Source of the DNA: Antedon mediterranea | Taxonomy: Eukaryota; Echinodermata; Crinoidea; Comatulida; Antedonidae | NCBI RefSeq assembly: GCF_964355755.1 | Contig: NC_092673.1 | Location: forward strand, 18,979,001-19,043,000 | Direction of reading: 5' to 3' | Length of the DNA: 64,000 bases | Part shown: one piece after another, positions 22,729 through 32,700 of the stretch | Position numbering within the stretch: the stretch's first letter is position 1 | How the letters are laid out: every line of letters starts with the position of its first letter | The notes under the pieces: generated by a model | The model's database searches: none | What the model saw: only the letters and a program-made list of their open reading frames with translations | What the model was told of the DNA's origin: nothing | Translations under genes and position numbers: made by a program

Positions 22729-24339
22729 ATGGCGTGTAGAAAGAAAAAAATCTATGCAGTCGCCGTGGGAAGAAATCCTGGAATATATAAGTCCTGGCTT
22801 GAATGCCAAGAAAACACAGATAGCGTTCGTGGGGCCCAATTCCAGTCTTTCTACAATATGGAAAAAGCCCTTAATTACCTAAAGGCAAATGATGTGCACA
22901 TTGATAACGTGGTAACTGATATAAGCAATCACAATACTGATAAAGAAAAAGATGTGCCCGCAAATAGCAATATAAACGAGGCTATTGATACAGATGGAAT
23001 ATCACTTGACTTACCACCGATATTGAATAAGGAATATCCAACACATCATCAAGACCAAATCACCCCTGATATTGACATCATCACTGAAACTGAAAACTAC
23101 ATTGATAGTGTAGCTCAACAACTACTACTAGGGCTACCTACACCGATAAAAGCATCGGACACTGGAAACACGATTGGTAAAAGCACACAATCTAAATCCC
23201 ATATAGATTGTAAACATGCTATCAAAAAGTTAGAAAGTTTTTTCGCCGACACGCTGCTTAATGTAATCAAAGAGAACTGTGATCTAAAAGTGAAGATGAT
23301 CACAGGCGAAAACAGCAGACTCCAGACAGAAAACAAAAAACTTATGTCAGAAATAGAATCATTAAAACAAATTCGAAACACACCAAGCTGTCCAAAAAAA
23401 TCCGAAGAAAACACCAAACTAAGAAAGGATGTCGATAAATCAACTGAAAGAATAAAACAATTAGAGACAGACAACAGAAAACTACAATCCGACTTACAAT
23501 CAATAAAATCATATGAAAAACTAATAGCTACTAAAGAAGATCAAATAACGACGTTACAAAACAAGATTACTGAAACAGAACGAAAACTATCTAAAGCAAA
23601 AGATGAAACATATGAAATAAAAAGAACACAAATAGCTGTTGATACCTCTGACTACAACATAGTTCAGAAAGCAAAAAAACAACAAACATACGCAGATGCT
23701 ATAAAAAGTCTACCGATACATCAACATGAAAATCGTAGGAGTACCAGCGTAGGCGGACCAAAAAGGGGCCAATCAAAAAAAACATCAATAACGGTAATAG
23801 GAAACTCGCATCTAAAAAATATAGATGCTCATCGTCTCCTTCCAATGGCAAATACAACAATAATACAAGCGTATACCCTATCGGACATTAGCGACGCGCT
23901 AGAAAACCTCCAGGAAGACCCGGACTGCATCGTGATACATGAAATCACAAACACTATAAAAAATATGAGCGCAGAGGAGTGTACAAACGCCCTCTACAGT
24001 ATGATAAAAAGTTATGCCATTGAATTCCCAAATACCCACTTTATCATCTCACTGGGTCTACCGAGAGTAGAGGAACTAAATTACAAAATTGAGATGGTAA
24101 ACGCAGAAATCAAGCACGCAATGAGACTTGACAATATACACAACTTGTCATTCTGTGACAACAGCAATTTTCTTAGAAATGGTAACATTATCTACAATTT
24201 ATTGGCCCAAGACGGATATCACCTATCTCAAAATGGAACAAGTCTACTTGCTAGCAACATTCGATGCAAAGTCCAGTTAACCCTCAAGTTACAACGCCCG
24301 AGTACATCGTACAAGAGACAGAAGTTAAAACCGAAATAA
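22729..24339 (+). CDS. LINE ORF1: RNase H1-type hybrid-binding domain, coiled coil, SGNH esterase
   Basis: 536 codons from the ATG at 22729; an upstream open extension exists, but this ATG opens directly on the first domain. Residues ~8-51 (IYAVAVGRNPGIYKSW, then GAQFQSF and ALNYL) match the pattern of the RNase H1 N-terminal hybrid-binding domain (Cauli_VI family), which binds RNA/DNA hybrids. Residues ~55-160 are polar and probably disordered. Residues ~165-300 form a long Lys/Glu/Leu-rich coiled coil, presumably for oligomerisation. Residues ~350-530 look like an SGNH/GDSL hydrolase: GNSHL with Ser360, and DGYHLS with Asp495 and His498. Esterase domains are known in CR1-type ORF1 proteins. 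The fused hybrid-binding domain is unusual in my knowledge. The frame is intact. Confidence 0.85.
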   Translation: MACRKKKIYAVAVGRNPGIYKSWLECQENTDSVRGAQFQSFYNMEKALNYLKANDVHIDNVVTDISNHNTDKEKDVPANSNINEAIDTDGISLDLPPILNKEYPTHHQDQITPDIDIITETENYIDSVAQQLLLGLPTPIKASDTGNTIGKSTQSKSHIDCKHAIKKLESFFADTLLNVIKENCDLKVKMITGENSRLQTENKKLMSEIESLKQIRNTPSCPKKSEENTKLRKDVDKSTERIKQLETDNRKLQSDLQSIKSYEKLIATKEDQITTLQNKITETERKLSKAKDETYEIKRTQIAVDTSDYNIVQKAKKQQTYADAIKSLPIHQHENRRSTSVGGPKRGQSKKTSITVIGNSHLKNIDAHRLLPMANTTIIQAYTLSDISDALENLQEDPDCIVIHEITNTIKNMSAEECTNALYSMIKSYAIEFPNTHFIISLGLPRVEELNYKIEMVNAEIKHAMRLDNIHNLSFCDNSNFLRNGNIIYNLLAQDGYHLSQNGTSLLASNIRCKVQLTLKLQRPSTSYKRQKLKPK

Positions 24340-24349
24340 CCAAAGTAAC

Positions 24350-26060
24350 ATGGAAAAGTCTACTCAAGCAAACCCTGAAAGCGCAACAAGTATAAACAAT
24401 GACAATCTATCAAATCAAACTGATATATTATTCAATCCTATTACTCTATGTAACAACTTTGACGAACAGGATGAACTAACTGATCATAGTCTTGGCAATA
24501 AAATATGTACGATAGAGACATGCTCGTATATGAGCACAGACCAGTTAAATGACTCGGTTAATAAAATAAATAATATCAGCTAAAGTTGTAAAGGAAGTAA
24601 AATACAATATTTTAAAGCCGCTGACATATATTTTTAATTTATCACTTCTAACTGGACTAATACCAGGGAAGTTGAAAATTTCCAAAGTAGTTCCTATACA
24701 TAAAAAAGGGGACCGCCATTTGGCCTCAAACTATCGTCCCATATCGCTGTTGCCCATTTTTTCGAAAGTTTTTGAAAAGATTATCCATAATCAATTATAC
24801 AATTATCTTACAAAATATAAAGTGTTAAGCAACAATCAATATGGATTTAGAAACAAACACTCAACTTCTCATGCTATGATCGACTTGGTCCATAAAATAT
24901 TAAATGCATTTGAAAAAAAGGAATATGCACTTACTACTTTTATGGATTTGTCAAAAGCGTTTGACATTATCGATCACAGTATTCTGTTGAGCAAATTGGC
25001 GCATTATGGTATAAGAGGCATCGTTTTAATGTGGTTTAGAAACTATTTAAGTGGCCGCAAACAATATGTTTATGCCAACGGTAGATCATCATGTTTAAAA
25101 GACACCAATATAGGGGTGCCACAGGGTTCTGTTTTAGGACCACTTTTGTTTTTAATTTACATCAATGATATAAGTCGAGCAAGTAGTAAAATAGATATAA
25201 TTAGTTTTGCTGACGACACAACTTGTATAACAAGGGGAGATGACCCTACAATGTTAAACCATACTATGAATATTGAACTAGAAAAAATAAACGTATGGCT
25301 TAAAGCAAATAAGCTGTTACTGAATGTCAGCAAAACTAATTACGTTGTTTTTAGAACTAGCCAAAAGAACTTTGACAAAAACCAGTTTAAAATAAAAATG
25401 AATAATGTGTTATTACATAGAAAAGAAAATGTGACATTTCTAGGTGTAATGTTAAACGAAAATCTTAACTGGAAACATCACATACAGCTTATTAGGAAAA
25501 AAATGTCTAGGGCAATTGGTATACTTTTAAAAGTAAGAGAATTCTTTCCTCATAAAGTCCGTATTAGTCTTTATAACACCTTAGTATTACCTCACCTTCA
25601 GTATGGTAACTTAATATGGGGAAATACATACAAGAGCACGTTAGAAGTAATACTAAAACTCCAAAAGAGAGCTGTAAAATGCATTACCTTCTCTAAATCC
25701 AGACAAGCCTCAGAGCCACTGTTTAAGAAACTAAAAATATTAAACGTTTATGATATTTACAAAGTAAACGTCATAGGATTTATGGCAAACGTAAAATTCA
25801 ATGAATTACCACATCACATTTTAAATATTTTTAATTACTGTGACAGTATTAGGCCTACTCATAACCTCAGAACAGAAACTGAATTCGAAATTCCCTTCAC
25901 AAGACTAACTTGCAGTCAACAGTTTATACACATATATGGACCAAAATTGTGGAAAGAATTCACTTGTAATGGTGGTAATAAACCGGTTATCTTAAAGAAA
26001 CAAAATAAATGTATAAAAAAACAGGTTAAAAAATACTTTTTATCACTATATGCTGATTAA
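24350..26060 (+). pseudogene. LINE ORF2 lacking its endonuclease, frameshifted
   Basis: ORF2 starts at ATG 24350, just after the ORF1 stop, and runs 77 codons without a recognised domain to a stop at 24581-24583. In another frame, at about 24575, the sequence jumps into the region just before the reverse transcriptase (AKVVKEVKYNILKPLTYIFN). The reverse transcriptase is complete: IPGKLKISKVVPIHKKGD, NYRPISLLPIFSKVFEK, FMDLSKAFD, GVPQGSVLGPLLFLIYIND and SFADDT. It ends at 26060. The APE endonuclease, normally ~250 residues at the N-terminus of this ORF, and its linker are gone, a deletion of roughly 1.2-1.4 kb judged from family length. Confidence 0.85.
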
Positions 26061-26215
26061 CAACACCTTTGTTTATTTAAGTTCTATATACTTGTTCTTG
26101 TAAAAGGGTCCTACAAAAAAACGAAGCTATAGCTTTTTTATGCAGGATCCCTGTTCTCAGTTGTACTGTAATTATGATGTACTGTAATTGATGACTAAAT
26201 AAATGTGGAATAAAC

Positions 26216-27408
26216 ATTAACGACGGCTTGGAAGGGACCGGCTGCGCCATTATAGCATTTGATATATGCGGATCAAAAACAACATCGAACTCTTCGTTAA
26301 GAGATTTAAATCTTTGTTGGATTGTAGGGGGAATGATACGATCAGGGTCAAGGTGAATTTGCAATGAATGTAGTGTCGATTGTGTGGGGCGTGGTGATGA
26401 ACTGGTTTTCACAGGAGGTTTACAAGTGTGGTCATTGGTATTACAATCGTCCGGGACAAAGACAGGGCGTATCTGACAGAAGTGTTCGTTTCGTTTAAGA
26501 ACCTGAGGTAATGATGTGTTATTTTCAATGCGAATTTTTCCGTCAATGCTGTGAATAGTACCATACTCTGGCCAGGTAGGAGGTCGATGAGTATAGCTGC
26601 GAGGTTCAAGGGCGAGCTCATTATCATGAGTCGAAACACCTTCTGGGATTTGTAACTCTATGAAGTCACCGGGCCACAGAGTAGTTAAGCTGCTAGGAGC
26701 GCGTAATACTTGAGCGCGACGAATGGCAGGGGTCTTAGTAGTGTCCTTAGAACCGTACGTATAAGAAGAAGTGTTCCCTATGACTACTTGACGTTTCGCT
26801 GGACGAATGGCGATGTCATTGTTTTCCATAAAGGGTGTGCCTGCCAGAATATCCACATCGAGTCGTTCGACTACAAGGCCGTCAAAGAGAAGTTCAATAT
26901 GGTCGCGGGAAAATGTAATTGTTGTCTCGCCGACAACCTTTAATGGAGATGAGCCATCTGCTTGGTGGGCTGATTGAGATGATTCTCTAATTTCGGCCGA
27001 TAGGGCTGTCGCTGCGGCAAGGGAGATCATATTGCCGGTGGCACCACTGTCGATAGTAATACGTGCCGTGTGGTGATTGTGGAAAACGTCGAGATAGGGC
27101 GACTGTCTGATCTGCACGCGTAGTGCAGCCTGTTCTGTCTGGTTATCTGCTAAACTGGCGTCATCGCTAACGTCAGTCTCCTCGATACCTTCAATGATTC
27201 CGATGACCTGTCTAGCCCTGACCATGTACTTCCGGTCCTGTTCAGGTAAGTGAATGCATCCACTGAGAAAGTGGGTGTCATGCTTTCGACCAGCCTGTTT
27301 GCAAAGAGGACAAGACTTTAGCTGTCGACGAATATGACTAGTAGTATTACGAGACGTGCGAGAAGCGCGATGATAGTTGACCGTGGGAGGTGTTGCGAAA
27401 GTACGCAT
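26216..27408 (-). pseudogene. Gypsy zinc finger, protease and start of pol
   Basis: The fragment begins with a CPLCKQAGRKHDTHFLSGC zinc-finger-like motif. After an acidic linker comes an aspartic protease with DSGATGN (27031-27051), followed by ILAGTPFMENND. The frame continues to the pre-reverse-transcriptase region (FDVVFDPHIS). Near 26255 the expected reading (YNGAAGPFQAVVN) moves to another frame, so there is a one-base shift just before the LINE junction at 26218. The protein continues, after the LINE, at 22324. Confidence 0.83.
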
Positions 27409-27411
27409 TGC

Positions 27412-28120
27412 GCGTGTGTCTTCTGTAGCAGAGAAGAGAATCCATCGCTTGCGAAATTTCGGGCTTTATTGTCGCCAGGGTACGATCTCGCAGATCAGTT
27501 CCATATCATTGCTTGACTAGACGCGGGAGGTCTTTATGGATAAGGGATAACCAGGTTAACACAATAAAGTTCTCCACAGTAGGTGTCATTTCTTCATCCT
27601 CTGTGATCGCGACGCCGTGATGATTAATTCCACCTCCAGTGCGTAGCAAATTATCGTCAGCAAATGCCAATAGTCGTTGATACAAATCTTCTGGACGTTC
27701 ACCAGCCTCGAGGTGAATAGTGGCAAAGTCTAAGAAGTGACTTCCGGTCGTTTGGAAACCATAGTGAAGTCGGATGGCCTGCCAGATTTGCGAGATGGAC
27801 GTGGAGCTTTTAACAATTGTGCTTCGAGAAATAATAGGACAGAAGTTTGCGATCTGGCCTAGCATGAGCTCGAGCATGTGTACCTTTTGCTGAGCAGTAC
27901 GTCGACGTGCTCTAGGGACAGTGTCATCATCGTCCTCAAATAGGCGGAGTGGAGATGCTCTGGTTTTGGGGCCCCATTGTGTGCCTTCCATCAAGAATGG
28001 AGCAAAATTTTCATCCAACGAAAGTGTATAAATAATGTTCTGCCGCCATGACTCAAATGAGTTTATTGTTTCAGTTTTGGTTAAGCTCCACTGTTTAGGA
28101 GCTCTGTTAACGTTCGCCAT
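27412..28120 (-). pseudogene. Gypsy gag with a premature stop
   Basis: It starts at ATG 28120, 155 bp inside the 5' LTR. The 204-codon N-terminal part ([20 protein letters not shown] onward; later [13 protein letters not shown]) fits the gag of this Gypsy group. A TGA at 27506-27508 interrupts it, and the same frame continues plausibly ([20 protein letters not shown]). The stop is probably a CGA-to-TGA change. The downstream zinc-finger and protease part lies in another frame, either through normal gag-pol frameshifting or decay. Confidence 0.8.
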
Positions 28121-28258
28121 CCTACCAGCTATATGTGCTGGCTGGTCGTACGCCTCTGTGTGTTAGTGCGATCTCGTAGATAATGGTATGGATGGGCCTA
28201 GGCTAGGCCTAAGTTCAACAACTAATAACTCACTGGTTTTAAGCGGAAGGTCCGAATA

Positions 28259-28274
28259 TCTTGGGCTGCCACCA
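28259..28274 (-). promoter_or_regulatory. Primer-binding site of the Gypsy element
   Basis: One base inside the 5' LTR, the minus strand reads TGGTGGCAGCCCAAGA. Its first 10 bases are complementary to a tRNA 3' end GCTGCCA plus CCA, as in animal tRNA-Leu(AAG). The match stops after about 10 bases, so the primer assignment is tentative. Confidence 0.55.
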
Positions 28275-28275
28275 T

Positions 28276-28433
28276 GCCAATAAGGTTGATGTTTATATGC
28301 CACAACTCTACAGATCACACATAGACCGATGTAATGCGAATAATGTATTTTAATAACAGTCAATAACTCAAAACAACATGGAAATCAAAGCAACAACGCA
28401 CGAACAACTCCAGCCCATGAGGGCGCACTGGCG
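28276..28433 (-). repeat. Gypsy 5' LTR
   Basis: 158 bp, nearly identical to 19042-19202. The sense strand carries a CATATAAAC word that could serve as a TATA element. Confidence 0.85.
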
Positions 28434-29588
28434 CAGCATACAGGTCATCTTCATGCAGTAACACCAGTATACAGGTCATCTTAATGCAGTAACACCAGCG
28501 TACAGGTCATCTTCATACAGTAACACCGGCATACATGTCATCTTCATTCAGTAACACCAGCATACAGGTCATCTTCATTCAGTAACACCAGCTTACAGGT
28601 CATCTTCATTCAGTAACACCAGCATACAGGTCATCTTTATGCAGTAATTCACAAGCATACAGGTCATCTTCATTCATTAACACCAGCATACAGGTCATCT
28701 TCATTCAGTAATGCAAGCATACAGATCATCTTCATTCAGTAATGCCAGCATACAGATCATCTTCATTCAGTAATGCCAGCATACAGGTCATCTTCATTCA
28801 GTAATGCCAGCATACAGATCATCTTCATTCATTAACACCAGCATACAGGTCATCTTCATTCAGTAACACCAGCATACAGATCATCTTCATTCAGTAACAC
28901 TAGCATACAGATCATCTTCATTCAGTAACACCAGCATACAGATCATCTTCATTGACACCAGCATACAGGTCATCTTCATTCAGTAATGCCAGCATACAGA
29001 TCATCTTCATTCAGTAACACCAGCATACAGATCATCTTCATTCAGTAATGCCAGCATACAGGTCATCTTCATTCAGTAACACCAGCATACAGGTCATCTT
29101 CATTCAGTAATGCCAGCATACAGATCATCTTCATTCAGTAATGCCAGCATACAGATCATCTTCATTCAGTAATGCAAGCATACAGATCATCTTCATTCAG
29201 TAATGCCAGCATACAGATCATCTTCATTCAGTAATGCCAGCATACAGGTCATCTTCATTCAGTAATGCCAGCATACAGATCATCTTCATTCATTAACACC
29301 AGCATACAGGTCATCTTCATTCAGTAACACCAGCATACAGATCATCTTCATTCAGTAACACCAGCATACAGATCATCTTCATTCAGTAACACCAGCATAC
29401 AGATCATCTTCATTCAGTAACACCAGCATACAGGTTATCTTCATTCAGTAACACCAGCATACAGGTCATCTTCATTCAGTAATGCCAGCATACAGATCAT
29501 CTTCATTCAGTAACACCAGCATACAGGTCATCTTCATTCAGTAACACCAGCATACAGATCATCTTCATTCAGTAATGCCAGCATACTG
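28434..29588 (+). repeat. 31-bp minisatellite, right part (~37 copies)
   Basis: Same unit as 17598-19041, with CAGATCAT and TAATGCC variants more frequent. It ends about 155 bp before the putative first codon of the ROCO gene, so it may lie in or beside its promoter. Confidence 0.95.
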
Positions 29589-29744
29589 ATGCAATTTAAT
29601 TGTCGTAGCCTTTAATGCAAAGGTTTCTGTCTGATGAAATTATGTTTTACCTTTCATATTTTCAGAACAGAATGTGTAGGCTTAATTTTACACTAGAAGA
29701 TATTGACATTAATAATTGTTAAATGAAGACACTGTATTTTTGCA

Positions 29745-29752
29745 ATGGAAAG
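29745..29752 (+). CDS. ROCO gene, candidate first coding exon (8 bp)
   Basis: gcaATGGAAAG followed by gtacgt. G at -3 and G at +4 give a good start context, and the two leftover bases fit the phase of the next exon (AG|G). The product would begin MERNNLVQALL. No other upstream exon could be found, but one may lie beyond the repeats to the left. Confidence 0.45.
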
Positions 29753-32700
29753 GTACGTTTTTAACAATTATTTAAAATCAAACAAAAATAACCAGCTCCA
29801 ATATGTGTTGATATTTTATTGAAATATGTAACTATTAGTATTAAAAACAAATTTTTCAATAATTATATTGAATAAATAATATAATTTATAGGTCAAACAA
29901 AAGGAAAACACTTGATTAAGATATTCTTTTGAGAAAAATACTTTTAAACTTTCTTTAAAAATTATAAAACTATAATTAACAGGCTTATTCTCATGAATTA
30001 TAATAATAATATTATTTCCATCAATCATCATTTTCATAAAATAACGTAATAATTCATTATTTCTTACATTTTAACAGGAACAATTTGGTACAAGCTTTGT
30101 TGTCCAACAGGGATTTGCAAGAAATTAAACAAATTTGTAGGACTCAACCAGATCTTGTGAAATTTATTAATGAGGTATTTAAAAAAGGATATATTTTCAT
30201 AATATTAACAAAAAGAATTTTTGTCATTAAAGTTTAAAATTATAGATAATGTAGTTTTCTTTAATAGTTTCTTTTAATATTATAACATTTTTTATATAAT
30301 GAATTACAATTATTTTGCAATATCACACTGGGGATATAACCTACATGAACTGATAAACCAGAAAGGCTAAAAATAATAATATAAATACACACTGATGATG
30401 GGGGTATAACCTGCATGCACTGATTAACTACATTAGGCTAAAAATAATAATATAAATACACACTGATGATGGAGGTATAACCTGCATGTACTGATTAACA
30501 ACATTAGGCTAAAAATAATAATCTAAATACACACTGATGATGGAGGTATAACCTGCATGCACTGATTAACAACATTAGGCTAAAAATAATAATATAAATA
30601 CACACTGATGATGGAGGTATAACCTGCATGCACTGATTAACTACATTAGGCTAAAAATAATAATATAAATACACACTGATGATGGAGGTATAACCTGCAT
30701 GTACTGATTAACCACATTAGGCTAAAAATAATAATATAAATACACACTGATGATGGAGGTATAACCTGCATGCACTGATTAACAACATTAGGCTAAAAAT
30801 AATAATATAAATACACACTGATGATGGAGCTATAACCTGCATGCACTGATTAACAACATTATAGGCTAAAAATAATAATATAAATACACACTGATGATGG
30901 GGGTATAACCTGCATACTGATTAACTACATAAGGCTAAAAATAATAATATAAATACACACTGATGATGGGGGTATAACCTGCATGCACTGATTAACAACA
31001 TTAGGCTAAAAATAATAATATAAATACACACTGATGATGGGGGTATAACCTGCATACTGATTAACTACCTTAGGCTAAAAATAATAATATAAATACACAC
31101 TGATGATGGAGCTATAACCTGCATGCACTGATTAACCACATTAGGCTAAAAATAATAATATAAATACACACTGATGATGGGGGTATAACCTGCATGCACT
31201 GATTAACAACATTAGGCTAAAAATAATAATATAAATACACACTGATGATGGGGGTATAACCTGCATGTACTGATTAACAACATTAGGCTAAAAATAATAA
31301 TATAAATACACACTGATGATGGGGATAACCTGCATGTACTGATTAACCACATTAGGCTATAAATAATAATATAAATACACACTGATGATGGGTATAACCT
31401 GCATGCACTGATTAACCACATTAGGCTAAAAATAATAATATAAATACACACTGATGATGGAGGTATAACCTGCATGTATGGCAAGCCTCAGCTGTCTGAT
31501 ATGGCAAGCCTCAGCTGTCTGAAGTATTCAAAATATTATATTATTATATAATTTTTTTATTATATTATATATTGTATTGTAATGAATTATACGTTTTGCA
31601 TTATATTACTTGGTTTTAGCATTATATTATATCTATTTCTAATATATTATGTGAAAAATGTAACAAATTATTGACTTTTTGTATTATATTATTTGGTTTT
31701 AGCATTATATTATGAACATTTAATATTATATTATTAATAAAATACATTATATTATAATATAATTGTATTATATTAAACGCATTTACTTTACTTTATAACA
31801 TACAACATTATTATATTATACGGATTCGTTAGTTATATTATTATTTTGTATGATGTTTATTATACGTCACGGCTTATTTCAGTTCTTCTAACTCTTTCTC
31901 TCCCTCCCCCTGTTCACTAGCAATCAGCGGCCGGCAGAATCTGAATTGTGACTGTTGAAGAAGAATAACTACGTACTAGGCCTAGCCTAGGCCTACTAGG
32001 GGATCTAGACAAGTGACCAAGGATCACCGGACAGCTACAACTAATACTACAATACAGTACAATAATACTACTACAATAACTACTACTGCTACTACCTAGG
32101 CCTAGCTAGTGAGTAGTAGGTAGCTACTACTAGGCTCTGGGCGTATGTATGATGTTATACTACTAGGTAGGGCCTAGAGGCCTACTAGTACTAGGCTAGG
32201 CCTAGACTTAAGTTGTAGTAGGCTAGGGCCGGGCCTGCTGCCTTAGGCTACTACTACTACTACTACTAGGCAGCCCATGATGGGTACGAGTAAGCCAAAA
32301 TTTTGGATATATGTAAACCAAAATTTGGGTACGAGCGTGTTGGCATGGCATGGGTACGGGTTGACCTGTATCCTTCTAGCTAATCGTACTATGCCTAGGC
32401 CTCAAGTAAGTCTACCAGTCTGGCTACAATATGGTCTATTTTGTTTTATAGCCTTATTGATAGCTGGGTTCAAATCTGGGTTGGGACGGCTTTTTCTCAT
32501 TCTAAAACAGATTTCCTTATCATAATAAAATAATATATGAATTTATTTGTAATATTGTAATGTATACATAATATAAGTAATTGCCATTGCCTTTATTACT
32601 ATTAATTATGTATTATACGGTTACCCCTTAATTATACTATAGTATAATTTCCTTGTTATATTTTACAATATTTTCTTCCTAATTCTACAATTTTGTCTTT

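Larger units (their letters stand above)
22325..26215 (+). mobile_element. Near full-length two-ORF LINE inserted in Gypsy pol
   Basis: Gypsy coding sequence stops at 22324 and resumes at 26219. The word ATT on both sides (22322-22324, 26216-26218) is a short possible target duplication. The element has a ~400-bp 5' leader, ORF1 (22729-24339), ORF2 starting 10 bp later, and a 3' end with gactaaataaatgtggaataaac. It therefore looks complete at both ends, but the endonuclease part of ORF2 is deleted internally. Reverse transcriptase sequence places it in the CR1/Jockey group. Confidence 0.85.
19042..28433 (-). mobile_element. Gypsy-type LTR retrotransposon inserted in the 31-bp minisatellite
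   Basis: Two ~160-bp LTRs (19042-19202 and 28276-28433) flank, in minus-strand order, gag, zinc finger, protease, reverse transcriptase, RNase H and integrase. The minisatellite word CAGC occurs on both sides as a likely 4-bp target duplication. The LTRs differ by a 3-bp indel and very few substitutions, so insertion was recent. The element is disabled by a stop in gag, frame changes, and a 3.9-kb LINE at 22325-26215. The gene order fits Ty3/Gypsy; BEL/Pao is the alternative, but the zinc finger and pol sequence look Gypsy-like. Confidence 0.88.

Noticed and set aside
17598-29588. Possible CRISPR array
   Set aside because: Units are contiguous 31-bp tandem repeats with no unique spacers, in a eukaryotic context.
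29723-29752. Upstream ATG at 29723 as the ROCO start
   Set aside because: Its frame ends in phase 0 at the gtacgt donor, whereas exon 30078 needs two carried bases; read in that frame, exon 30078 has a stop.
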